This document shows positions 27,572 through 33,534 of a stretch of 43,790 nucleotides of DNA, piece after piece. Under the pieces are notes generated by a model that searched no databases, had not been told where the DNA came from, and was given only the letters and a program-made list of their open reading frames with translations. This DNA is from an uncultured Dorea sp. (GTDB lineage Bacteria > Bacillota > Clostridia > Lachnospirales > Lachnospiraceae), in assembly GCA_900543415.1 (NCBI GenBank), contig UQRE01000020.1, positions 1-43,790 on the forward strand. The letters are read 5' to 3'. Within the stretch, counting starts at the first letter, position 1, and each line of letters begins with the position of its first letter. The position numbers and the translations under genes were made by a program.

Positions 27572-27593
27572 ATCACACCTCTTCCCCACTCGA

Positions 27594-27625
27594 TTACAAA
27601 AAACAGAGTGCGTTCTGTTTTGTAA
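27594..27625 (-). promoter_or_regulatory. Inverted repeat at the start of the ilvN transcript
   Basis: TTACAAAACAGA and TCTGTTTTTTGTAA form an inverted repeat that overlaps the predicted transcription start. It could be an operator or a 5' hairpin with a T run; no leader peptide or T-box was seen. Confidence 0.45.
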
Positions 27626-27654
27626 ATAATAACAATATCCCCGCCATTTGTCAA
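27626..27654 (-). promoter_or_regulatory. Promoter of ilvN-ilvC
   Basis: TTGACA (27649-27654) and TATTAT (27626-27631) with a 17-base spacer. Confidence 0.8.
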
Positions 27655-27745
27655 GAGTATTCTCGCTGATTTTTGTGAAACATTTTTACAAACAAAAATT
27701 CTATCCATTTATCCAAAAGTTTATCAAAAATGATCCAGCTTTCAC

Positions 27746-27774
27746 TTGTGCCCGCCGATTAAAAAAGGTATAAT
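27746..27774 (+). promoter_or_regulatory. Promoter of the Na-dependent transporter gene
   Basis: TTGTGC (27746-27751) and consensus TATAAT (27769-27774) are 17 bases apart, about 55 bases before the start codon. Confidence 0.65.
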
Positions 27775-27827
27775 TGGAACTGTATGTTTCTACATATAAG
27801 TAATTTTAGAAAACGGAGACAATCAAT

Positions 27828-29168
27828 ATGAGTAAAACAAATCAAAAACAGCGTGAGGAATTTCGCACACGTCTGGGATTTATCGTTGCCTGCATCGGCT
27901 CTGCGGTCGGTATGGGCAATATCTGGATGTTTCCCTACCGCACCGGCAAATTCGGAGGCGCTGCATTTTTAATCCCATATTTTATCTTTGTAATCCTCCT
28001 TGGCTTTTCCGGAGTGATCGGTGAAATGGCTTTTGGGCGCAGCGTAAAAGCGGGTCCTTTAGGCGCTTTTGCCTCTGCAATGGAAATGCGTTTTGGAGAA
28101 AAGAGCAGAAAATGGGGTAAGCTGATCGGAATGATCCCTGTCATCGGATCTCTTGGCATTGCAATCGGATATTCCGTCGTTGTAGGCTGGTTTTTAAAAT
28201 ATCTGTTTGCCGCTCTCACCGGACAGCTTACAAAGATTGAAGACATGGGAAGTTACTTCGGTTCCCTTGCTGTTTCTTTCGGCAGTATCGGCTGGCAGAT
28301 GCTGGGACTTGGTCTTACTTTTTTAATTATGATTCTCGGAGTGACAAAAGGAATCGAGAAAATGAACAAGCTTATGATGCCTGTCTTTTTCATTTTCTTC
28401 ATCATCCTGCTCGTACGTGTCGCCACACTTCCGGGCGCCCTTGACGGCTATCGCTATTTACTTGTCCCAAACTGGGAACAATTGGGAAATATCAAGACTT
28501 GGGTATATGCTCTCGGGCAGGCATTTTTCTCCTTATCTTTAGCCGGGTCCGGAACAATTGTATATGGAAGCTATTTAAAGAAAGATATTGATGTTGTAGG
28601 CTGTGCCAAAAATGTAGCTTTCTTTGATACTTGTGCGGCGCTCCTTGCCGGTATGGTCGTTATTCCTGCGGTATTTGCTTTCCAGCTTGACGTTGCAAGC
28701 GGACCGCCGCTTATGTTCATTACACTTCCTGCTGTTTTCCAGCAGATGCCTTTTGGCGGATTATTTGCAATTATTTTCTTCGTTGCAGTATTATTTGCCG
28801 CTATTACTTCACTGATGAACTTATTCGAGACACCGATTGAAGCATTGCAACAGCAGTTTAGCCTTTCCCGCGGATGGGCAGTCGGCATTATCGCTGTCAT
28901 TTCTGCCGCTGTCGGTATCTTTATCGAAAGCGGAGATGCTGTCGGCGCATGGATGGATGCGGTGTCTATCTATATTATTCCACTGGGCGCTCTTCTTGCC
29001 GGAATCATGTTCTTCTGGGTATGCCCGAAAGGCTATGCTAGAAAACAGGTAGAACTCGGTGCCTCCAAGCCCCTTGGCAAATGGTTTGAACCAGTAACAA
29101 AATACGTATTTGTAGGTATTACATTGATCGTCTATGTTTTAGGCATATTTTTTGGCGGAATCGGTTAG
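27828..29168 (+). CDS. Neurotransmitter:sodium symporter family transporter
   Basis: A LeuT/MhsT-type membrane protein (446 residues, about 11 spans) expected to import an amino acid with sodium. The first span carries the signature GFIVACIGSAVGMGNIWMFPY, whose unwound region forms the substrate and sodium sites in LeuT. The fold's two inverted halves are visible; the C-terminus ends soon after span 11, like many bacterial members. A strong promoter lies upstream and the gene stands alone between ilvN and a convergent membrane gene. The substrate cannot be read from the sequence. Confidence 0.92.
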   Translation: MSKTNQKQREEFRTRLGFIVACIGSAVGMGNIWMFPYRTGKFGGAAFLIPYFIFVILLGFSGVIGEMAFGRSVKAGPLGAFASAMEMRFGEKSRKWGKLIGMIPVIGSLGIAIGYSVVVGWFLKYLFAALTGQLTKIEDMGSYFGSLAVSFGSIGWQMLGLGLTFLIMILGVTKGIEKMNKLMMPVFFIFFIILLVRVATLPGALDGYRYLLVPNWEQLGNIKTWVYALGQAFFSLSLAGSGTIVYGSYLKKDIDVVGCAKNVAFFDTCAALLAGMVVIPAVFAFQLDVASGPPLMFITLPAVFQQMPFGGLFAIIFFVAVLFAAITSLMNLFETPIEALQQQFSLSRGWAVGIIAVISAAVGIFIESGDAVGAWMDAVSIYIIPLGALLAGIMFFWVCPKGYARKQVELGASKPLGKWFEPVTKYVFVGITLIVYVLGIFFGGIG

Positions 29169-29179
29169 ATTCCGCCAAA
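29151..29179. terminator. 12-bp hairpin between convergent genes
   Basis: TTTGGCGGAATC and GATTCCGCCAAA form a perfect stem that contains the transporter stop codon and abuts the stop of the converging gene. The T tract is weak (AAATTTAAATT), so termination strength is uncertain. Confidence 0.6.
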
Positions 29180-29180
29180 T

Positions 29181-29975
29181 TTAAATTCTGGCCACAACTG
29201 GCTTCATTCCTTCCAGTCCGATGACCATGATCGGAGCTCCTTGTGGGATTTCCGTTCCGTCTTCTGCAATCACTTTTCTCTTCTTTCCGCCAACATCTCC
29301 TTCGCCTTTATAAGCAAAAATAGAAGTCTTGGCATAGCCGATCTTCCACAAAAGTTCTCTCTCCCTCTTCTGACGGTATAGTTCAATCAACGCACGCTCC
29401 AGAAGTTGGAGAAGGGAAATGGAAACAACGAGAAAAACCATAAAAGAGACCTTCTTTCCTTGACTCAAGAAAAAAATTGCCATCAAAAGATAAACCGCAC
29501 TATTCACAATGCCGCCGCCATGCCAGTTCTTTGCCCATGCGTAAAACGTCCCTACATTCACCCATTTCTCTACACCTGACCAAAAAAGTCCGAATATCAA
29601 TAAAATCAAGCCGAAAATATGAAAAATCGTCTCCGGCATTCCATCAAACAAGCCAAGTGTGATGGGCTCGGTATCCCATGAATCCGAAGCTGCCCAGAAG
29701 GCGATACACCCAAAGATCCCAAGCCCCCAGAAAAAGAACAGCATCTTAAAGTCCAACACTTTACTGTACAGGCGTCCCATATCTCTTCCTGCCACTTCCG
29801 GATCTCCCATTTGCCGAACCGCTTCTTCCTCCGCCTCCACTTCGCTCATTCCTTTTACCAGTAATGCTTCTATGGCATCTTCCAAGTGATCACGATACTC
29901 CTGTATAATGCAATCTCGTACCTCTCGATTATGGATTTCCTTTGACATTTCTTTTAAATATTCTTCAGCTTTCAT
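29181..29975 (-). CDS. PadR-linked membrane protein with HAAS/permease-prefix domain
   Basis: A 264-residue protein. Residues 1-75 form a helical domain of the HAAS/permease-prefix type (YLKEMSKEIHNREVRDCIIQEYRDHLEDAI.., RQMGDPEVAGRDM). Four or five membrane spans follow (about 78-205). The C-terminus (about 225-264) looks like a small NfeD-type OB fold (GKKRKVIAEDGTEIPQGAPIMVIG). Such proteins are usually encoded with a PadR regulator, as here (overlap of 11 bases). ATG 29975 is five bases from GGAGGTG, whereas the longer GTG start overlaps that site. The combination with an NfeD-like end is less common; function unknown, probably membrane-stress related. Confidence 0.8.
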   Translation of the reverse strand: MKAEEYLKEMSKEIHNREVRDCIIQEYRDHLEDAIEALLVKGMSEVEAEEEAVRQMGDPEVAGRDMGRLYSKVLDFKMLFFFWGLGIFGCIAFWAASDSWDTEPITLGLFDGMPETIFHIFGLILLIFGLFWSGVEKWVNVGTFYAWAKNWHGGGIVNSAVYLLMAIFFLSQGKKVSFMVFLVVSISLLQLLERALIELYRQKRERELLWKIGYAKTSIFAYKGEGDVGGKKRKVIAEDGTEIPQGAPIMVIGLEGMKPVVARI

Positions 29976-30303
29976 AACATTCACCTCCGATCATTCCCGA
30001 AACCGCATTGGCGTAAGTTCTCCACTCTTTCACCAGCTTTTCATGATAGATTCTTCCGTTTGGCGTGATCTGATAATATTTTCGGACTTTTCCGTTCACC
30101 TCTTCCTCATAACAGGTTAAATATCCAGACTGAACAAGACCGTGGAGCAGAGGATATAACGTACCAACCTTCAGTTCAAACACATTGCGAGAGCGTTCCG
30201 ACAATGTTTCAATCATTTCGTAGCCGTACATATCCTTCTGCGACAACATTTGTAAAAGAAGCATCGTTGTGTTTCCAGAAACAAGATTCCTGCTTACAGC
30301 CAT
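29965..30303 (-). CDS. PadR family transcriptional regulator
   Basis: A 112-residue winged-helix repressor of the short PadR-s2 type: ML(L)LQMLSQKDMYGYEMIETL, KVGTLYPLLHGLVQSGYL as recognition helix, and KVRKYYQITPNGRIYHEKL as wing and dimerisation start. ATG 30303 follows AGGAGG. It is the first gene of a two-gene operon with the HAAS-domain membrane protein, its likely regulated partner. An inverted repeat lies in the promoter spacer, suggesting autoregulation. Confidence 0.92.
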   Translation of the reverse strand: MAVSRNLVSGNTTMLLLQMLSQKDMYGYEMIETLSERSRNVFELKVGTLYPLLHGLVQSGYLTCYEEEVNGKVRKYYQITPNGRIYHEKLVKEWRTYANAVSGMIGGECYES

Positions 30304-30339
30304 TTTCTTTACCTCCTTCTATCGGTTATCTATATATTA

Positions 30340-30368
30340 ATATTATATCGATTCCCGATATTTGTCAA
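30340..30368 (-). promoter_or_regulatory. PadR operon promoter with inverted repeat in the spacer
   Basis: TTGACA (30363-30368) and TAATAT (30340-30345) are 17 bases apart. Within the spacer, TATCG-N5-CGATA (30346-30360) is a perfect inverted repeat, a good candidate PadR operator that would block polymerase. Confidence 0.65.
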
Positions 30369-30372
30369 TATA

Positions 30373-30408
30373 AAAAATGGCAGAACTATTATACAATTCC
30401 GCCATTTT
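30373..30408 (-). terminator. Terminator of the CmpB-like gene
   Basis: On the minus strand AAAATGGCGGAA pairs with TTCTGCCATTTT (one mismatch) and is followed by a run of T. It starts about ten bases after the stop codon. Confidence 0.85.
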
Positions 30409-30417
30409 ATGCTTTTC

Positions 30418-31206
30418 CTATTTTTTTCTATGCAAATGATCATGCTTTTCTCGAAGTTGTTCCCAAATCTCATGATGAAGCTTTGACTGCATCTTCGGAA
30501 ATGCGCGCAGCATACGCCTGCCGGTCTGTGATGAATGTTCCAGATAATGTGCGTATTTTTGCTGATACTCTTCTCTCTTCTTCTTGAGTGCCTCCTGCCG
30601 TTCTACTCCTTCCATCACGTTCTGGTAAATATTCTCTCCCATCTGATCTGACAAGCGATGCAGTTCTGCCGCAATCTCTTCCATCATCTCCAGCTTCTTG
30701 TTGATCTTGAGAATTCCGGATACTGTCACACAAAGATCGGCAACCAGCTCAATCCCGCATATGATAAGAATTACAATTCCAATCCAGAGCGGTATAAAAG
30801 AATACGCTTTGAAAATCAACGGATGCAGTACCTTCACAATAAATACACATGCCGCTCCCCACAAAAGTGAAAATGGAAGGCATACATAACCATTTAGGTT
30901 CAGTGGCATTCCGCTGTAATCCCACCATTTATGGTGAAACAACACTTCTAACAAAAAACCGGTCAGCCATTCTAATACCGTCACAAGAACAGCCGATAAT
31001 ATGTAGAGAAGAAATAATTGTTCTTTAAATGGATGCATGAGCATAACAACAGCTGTGACACCAAGTCCATACACCGGACACAACGGTCCGTTTAAAAAGC
31101 CACGGTTTACGAACTTTCGTTCTTTTAATGCCGCAAACGCGACTTCAGCACACCAGCCGATAAAGCTATATAAGAAAAAATTTATAAATATATAATAGAT
31201 TGTCAA
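30418..31206 (-). CDS. CmpB-like membrane protein (putative ABC-transporter type IV family)
   Basis: A 262-residue membrane protein of the family named ABC_trans_CmpB. Five or six spans fill residues 1-175, with the conserved NRGFLNGPLCPVYGLG and WWDYSGMPLNLNGYVCLPFS motifs. A long charged coiled-coil-like tail follows (LEMMEEIAAELHRLSDQM.., basic end). The upstream GTG (31218) overlaps the AGGAG site, so I prefer TTG 31206 about ten bases downstream of it. No ATPase gene is near and the molecular role is unknown. Divergent from the small ORF at 31303. Confidence 0.82.
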   Translation of the reverse strand: MTIYYIFINFFLYSFIGWCAEVAFAALKERKFVNRGFLNGPLCPVYGLGVTAVVMLMHPFKEQLFLLYILSAVLVTVLEWLTGFLLEVLFHHKWWDYSGMPLNLNGYVCLPFSLLWGAACVFIVKVLHPLIFKAYSFIPLWIGIVILIICGIELVADLCVTVSGILKINKKLEMMEEIAAELHRLSDQMGENIYQNVMEGVERQEALKKKREEYQQKYAHYLEHSSQTGRRMLRAFPKMQSKLHHEIWEQLREKHDHLHRKK

Positions 31207-31240
31207 TTGAATTTCCACTCCTGTCTATGCTAACATTGTC

Positions 31241-31268
31241 ATTATATCCAAAACATCATATTTCTTAA
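31241..31268 (-). promoter_or_regulatory. Promoter of the CmpB-like gene
   Basis: TTAAGA (31263-31268) and consensus TATAAT (31241-31246) with a 16-base spacer. The -35 lies inside the 18-bp palindrome. Confidence 0.55.
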
Positions 31269-31275
31269 GAAATAT
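31258..31275. promoter_or_regulatory. 18-bp perfect palindrome in a divergent promoter region
   Basis: ATATTTCTTAAGAAATAT is its own reverse complement, lies between two divergent genes and covers the -35 of the CmpB-like gene. This is the classic position and symmetry of a dimeric repressor site, although AT-rich palindromes also occur by chance. Confidence 0.5.
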
Positions 31276-31302
31276 CCTTACTATACTATGAAAGGAAAAG
31301 AC

Positions 31303-31482
31303 ATGCAAGAAAAAATTTCATTTTTAGGAAAATTTCATTTCACGTGGAAAAAGGTACTTTTTATATTGGTTTTGCTGTATATAGCTGCCCTCGTCGTCCC
31401 TTATATCCCACACAAAAAGGTAAATGAAAACTTCAAACACAACTTTAAACCAAATAATTTTTACAGCACCACTATAATTTAG
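31303..31482 (+). pseudogene. N-terminal fragment of a phospholipase D-like membrane protein (tentative)
   Basis: A 59-residue product with one membrane span (LFILVLLYIAALVVPYI) followed by PHKKVNENFKHNFKPNNFYS. This resembles the anchored N-terminus of clostridial phospholipase D/cardiolipin synthase-like proteins, in which a long catalytic domain with HKD motifs follows; here the frame stops after 59 codons and no HKD motif is found before the terminator at 31591. ATG 31303 has AAAGGA six bases upstream. It may be a real small membrane protein instead; the family link rests on my memory of the N-terminal pattern. Confidence 0.5.
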
Positions 31483-31590
31483 ATATGCGAAGCACCTATC
31501 AAGATACCGAACTTATTATACCAATCCGAAGATTCCTATAAGCCACCTCATTGTTTTAAATCTACGGTGATCGTTTGCCATTTAATAAAT

Positions 31591-31626
31591 ATTCCCGACA
31601 GTTTTCAGGCTGTCGGGAATTTTTTA
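31591..31626 (+). terminator. Strong intrinsic terminator after the small ORF
   Basis: ATTCCCGACAG and CTGTCGGGAAT form a perfect 11-bp stem followed by six T. It ends the plus-strand unit starting at 31303 and abuts the 3' end of the endolysin fragment on the other strand. Confidence 0.93.
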
Positions 31627-31845
31627 TAATCTCTCTACATACTTAGAATGCAGACTGATCCATCCAGCTCCGCTTTTTAACTTACCCCAAGGCGTTTTTC
31701 CATTGTATTTCACCTCTACAATAGTATACGTTCCTCTGTCTTTGATATGACCTACCGCCTTATTATTCATTCCGGCACCTGCTCGTATTGTCAGGTCAGA
31801 AACCTTTATCTTAACTAAGAAGCTTCCAGAATTTTTGTGCTTAAT
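31624..31845 (-). pseudogene. C-terminal SH3 domain fragment of a phage-type endolysin
   Basis: The minus strand is open from 31854 to a stop at 31624 but has no usable ATG, GTG or TTG at its beginning. The translation reads SGSFLVKIKVSDLTIRAGAG, then GHIKDRGTYTIVEV and WGKLKSGAGWISLHSKYVERL. This is a bacterial SH3 domain, in particular the C-terminal wall-binding repeat of N-acetylmuramoyl-L-alanine amidases from clostridial phages and prophages. The catalytic domain is missing. AAAGGAGG sits just before the fragment but is followed by ATT rather than a standard start. It is best read as a leftover from a prophage lysis gene. Confidence 0.75.
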
Positions 31846-31993
31846 AAACCTCCTTTATCTTATGATATGTCGGAGGGCGATCACTCGTCCTACGCATCTC
31901 CATATTTATAAAGGATTTTCGTTTTTTCTTGCGAATTCTAAATTTAACGGATAGAAAATAGCACCTCAGCTCTGTTAATATATAATCATAATA
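31846..31993 (-). other. Unassigned remnant sequence
   Basis: In the same frame as the short toxin, the minus strand is open for 50 codons after the toxin stop, ending IKEVY at 31841. It has no convincing start codon and does not resemble the missing toxin C-terminus. I do not recognise it; it is AT-rich and may be another fragment of the inserted element. Confidence 0.4.
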
Positions 31994-32260
31994 TTAATTA
32001 CAACAAAAAACACACATAGGAAAATACCCCATGTGCGCTTTTATTAATGATTTTTCCAGACTTCTTAGATCTTCTCTTTCTTTTGCAGATGTCAGTGGAA
32101 TAAAATATTTATACTCTGTCATGTCTATGATAATACCAACAAAAGGCTTTACAGCATTCCTGTATGAAGTATTATAATATACCTCTGAATCTTTACTATT
32201 CAAAAACTCCAAATAATCTGCACTAATAGTATAAAATCCAAAGCTTTCAAATTCCGCCAT
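31994..32260 (-). CDS. Type III toxin-antitoxin endoribonuclease of the ToxN/AbiQ family, truncated
   Basis: ToxN/AbiQ/CptN toxins are RNases that are held inactive by a repeated RNA pseudoknot. The first 73 residues fit the N-terminal half: FYTISADYLEFL, then KPFVGIIIDM, then YKYFIPLTSAK, matching the family pattern FY..YI.YL, (R)PFVG(I/V) and Y(F/Y)(A/I)PL(T/S)S.K that contains known active-site residues. Full toxins are about 150-175 residues; this one is 88. Residues about 75-85 (HMGYFPMCVFC) are simply a translated intrinsic terminator (32005-32037), so the gene appears cut off. AAGGAG lies four bases before the ATG. The antitoxin RNA and its terminator are directly upstream. Likely an inactive or altered toxin. 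Confidence 0.8.
   Translation of the reverse strand: MAEFESFGFYTISADYLEFLNSKDSEVYYNTSYRNAVKPFVGIIIDMTEYKYFIPLTSAKEREDLRSLEKSLIKAHMGYFPMCVFCCN
32005..32037 (-). terminator. Intrinsic terminator inside the end of the toxin ORF
   Basis: On the minus strand CGCACATGGG pairs with CCTATGTGTG over ten pairs (two G-U), followed by six T. The last dozen toxin codons overlap it. Confidence 0.85.
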
Positions 32261-32273
32261 AATTCTCCTTATT

Positions 32274-32304
32274 CAAAAAGTGGAGAAGATTTCTCTCCTC
32301 CACT
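32274..32304 (-). terminator. Terminator between RNA antitoxin and toxin
   Basis: AGTGGAG.AGA pairs with TCT.CTCCACT on the minus strand and is followed by TTTTTG. In type III systems this hairpin sets the antitoxin:toxin ratio by letting only some transcripts read into the toxin gene. Confidence 0.85.
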
Positions 32305-32308
32305 AAAC

Positions 32309-32389
32309 TTTAATGCTCCACCTTTGGGATATAGGTAGCGGGACACCTTCTTTAATGTTCCACCTTTCAATGGGTAGCGGGACACCCTC
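32309..32389 (-). repeat. Two direct repeats of about 40 nt forming the antitoxin units
   Basis: Plus-strand copies at 32309-32350 and 32351-32389 both begin TTTAATG, share TCCACCTTT and GGTAGCGGGACACC, and differ mainly by three bases of length in the connecting loop. Confidence 0.9.
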
Positions 32390-32416
32390 TTTAACATTAT
32401 CTCTTTCTCTAACTTA

Positions 32417-32445
32417 ACTATACATTAATGTATGCTCATAGTCAA
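32417..32445 (-). promoter_or_regulatory. Promoter of the type III toxin-antitoxin locus
   Basis: TTGACT (32440-32445) and TATAGT (32417-32422) are exactly 17 bases apart, and the predicted start lies just before the first repeat. Confidence 0.85.
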
Positions 32446-32483
32446 TAAATTTGCAAAATTACACACCAGATAACTGGGGTTTC

Positions 32484-33494
32484 TTAGAATTTACCCTCTT
32501 TCGCTGCTTCCTCAATGGAAACAGCAACAGCAACAGTCATACCAACCATTGGGTTGTTACCTGCACCGATAAGTCCCATCATCTCAACGTGAGCCGGTAC
32601 AGAAGAAGATCCTGCAAACTGTGCATCAGAGTGCATACGTCCAAGAGTATCTGTCATACCGTAAGAAGCCGGACCTGCAGCCATGTTATCTGGGTGAAGT
32701 GTACGTCCTGTACCACCACCGGATGCTACTGAGAAGTATTTCTTGCCCTGCTCGATACATTCTTTCTTATATGTACCTGCAACCGGGTGCTGGAAACGTG
32801 TCGGGTTTGTAGAGTTACCTGTGATAGATACGTCTACACCCTCTTTGTGCATGATTGCAACGCCTTCACGTACATCATTTGCACCGTAGCAGTTTACTTT
32901 AGAACGAAGTCCGTCAGAGTAAGCGATTCTCTGAACTTCTTTTAATTCGCCTGTGTAGTAGTCATACTCTGTCTGAACATATGTAAATCCGTTGATTCTG
33001 GAAATGATCTTTGCAGCGTCTTTTCCAAGACCATTTAAGATAACACGAAGAGGTTTCTTACGAACCTTGTTTGCTTTCTCTGCGATACCGATTGCACCCT
33101 CAGCTGCTGCGAATGACTCGTGTCCTGCAAGGAATGCGAAACAATCTGTATCTTCTTCCAGAAGCATTTTTCCTAAATTACCATGTCCAAGACCTACTTT
33201 ACGCTGGTCAGCTACAGAACCCGGAATACAGAAAGCCTGAAGACCTTCACCGATTGCTGCTGCTGCGTCAGCTGCTGTCTTACAACCTTTTTTGATTGCG
33301 ATTGCTGCACCTACTGTGTATGCCCAGCATGCATTTTCAAAACAAATTGGCTGAATTCCTTTTACCTGATTATATACGTCAAGTCCGGCATCTTTTGTGA
33401 TTTTCTCTGCCTCTTCGATAGAAGCAATGCCGTAACTACCTAATACTTCATTGATTTTATCAATTCTTCTCTCATATGATTCAAATAAAGCCAT
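32484..33494 (-). CDS. GGGtGRT protein
   Basis: A 336-residue member of the family named for its GGGtGRT motif, visible here as ASGGGTGRTLHPDN. Other conserved blocks are GIQPICFENACWAYTVGAAIA, GLGHGNLGKMLLEED, SITGNSTNPTRFQHPVAG and HVEMMGLIGAGNNPMVG. It has no membrane span or signal peptide. The function is not known; the family is widespread in anaerobes and is nearly always next to a NifU-N-like protein, as here (40 bases downstream of it). ATG 33494 follows AAGGAGG. High-quality ribosome binding sites suggest strong expression. Confidence 0.92.
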   Translation of the reverse strand: MALFESYERRIDKINEVLGSYGIASIEEAEKITKDAGLDVYNQVKGIQPICFENACWAYTVGAAIAIKKGCKTAADAAAAIGEGLQAFCIPGSVADQRKVGLGHGNLGKMLLEEDTDCFAFLAGHESFAAAEGAIGIAEKANKVRKKPLRVILNGLGKDAAKIISRINGFTYVQTEYDYYTGELKEVQRIAYSDGLRSKVNCYGANDVREGVAIMHKEGVDVSITGNSTNPTRFQHPVAGTYKKECIEQGKKYFSVASGGGTGRTLHPDNMAAGPASYGMTDTLGRMHSDAQFAGSSSVPAHVEMMGLIGAGNNPMVGMTVAVAVSIEEAAKEGKF

Positions 33495-33534
33495 TTATAT
33501 GTCCTCCTTATTTTGGCTGATTCGCTCTGCTCGA

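Larger units (their letters stand above)
32274..32410 (-). ncRNA. Type III antitoxin RNA with two tandem pseudoknot repeats
   Basis: The predicted transcript starts near 32410 and ends at the terminator just before the toxin. It contains two complete direct repeats, 32351-32389 (39 nt) and 32309-32350 (42 nt), flanked by partial copies beginning TTAAAG. Each can fold as an H-type pseudoknot: AGGU/ACCU in one copy and GGGU/ACCC in the other (a compensatory change), with the loop CCGC pairing with GUGG downstream. The pattern AGGUG-N4-GCUACC and the 4-3-4-1-4 spacing resemble Pectobacterium ToxI as I recall it. There is no ORF in the repeats. Confidence 0.85.

Noticed and set aside
27050..27654. 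T-box riboswitch upstream of ilvN
   Set aside because: The leader is only about 50 bases and has no T-box motif.
31861..31993. C-terminal half of the toxin after a stop codon
   Set aside because: The frame is open for 50 codons after the stop, but its sequence does not resemble ToxN C-termini and a terminator lies in between.
32461..32482. Terminator after the GGGtGRT gene
   Set aside because: The CCCCAG/CTGGTG stem is short with a mismatch and the T tract is weak, so it was not listed as a feature.
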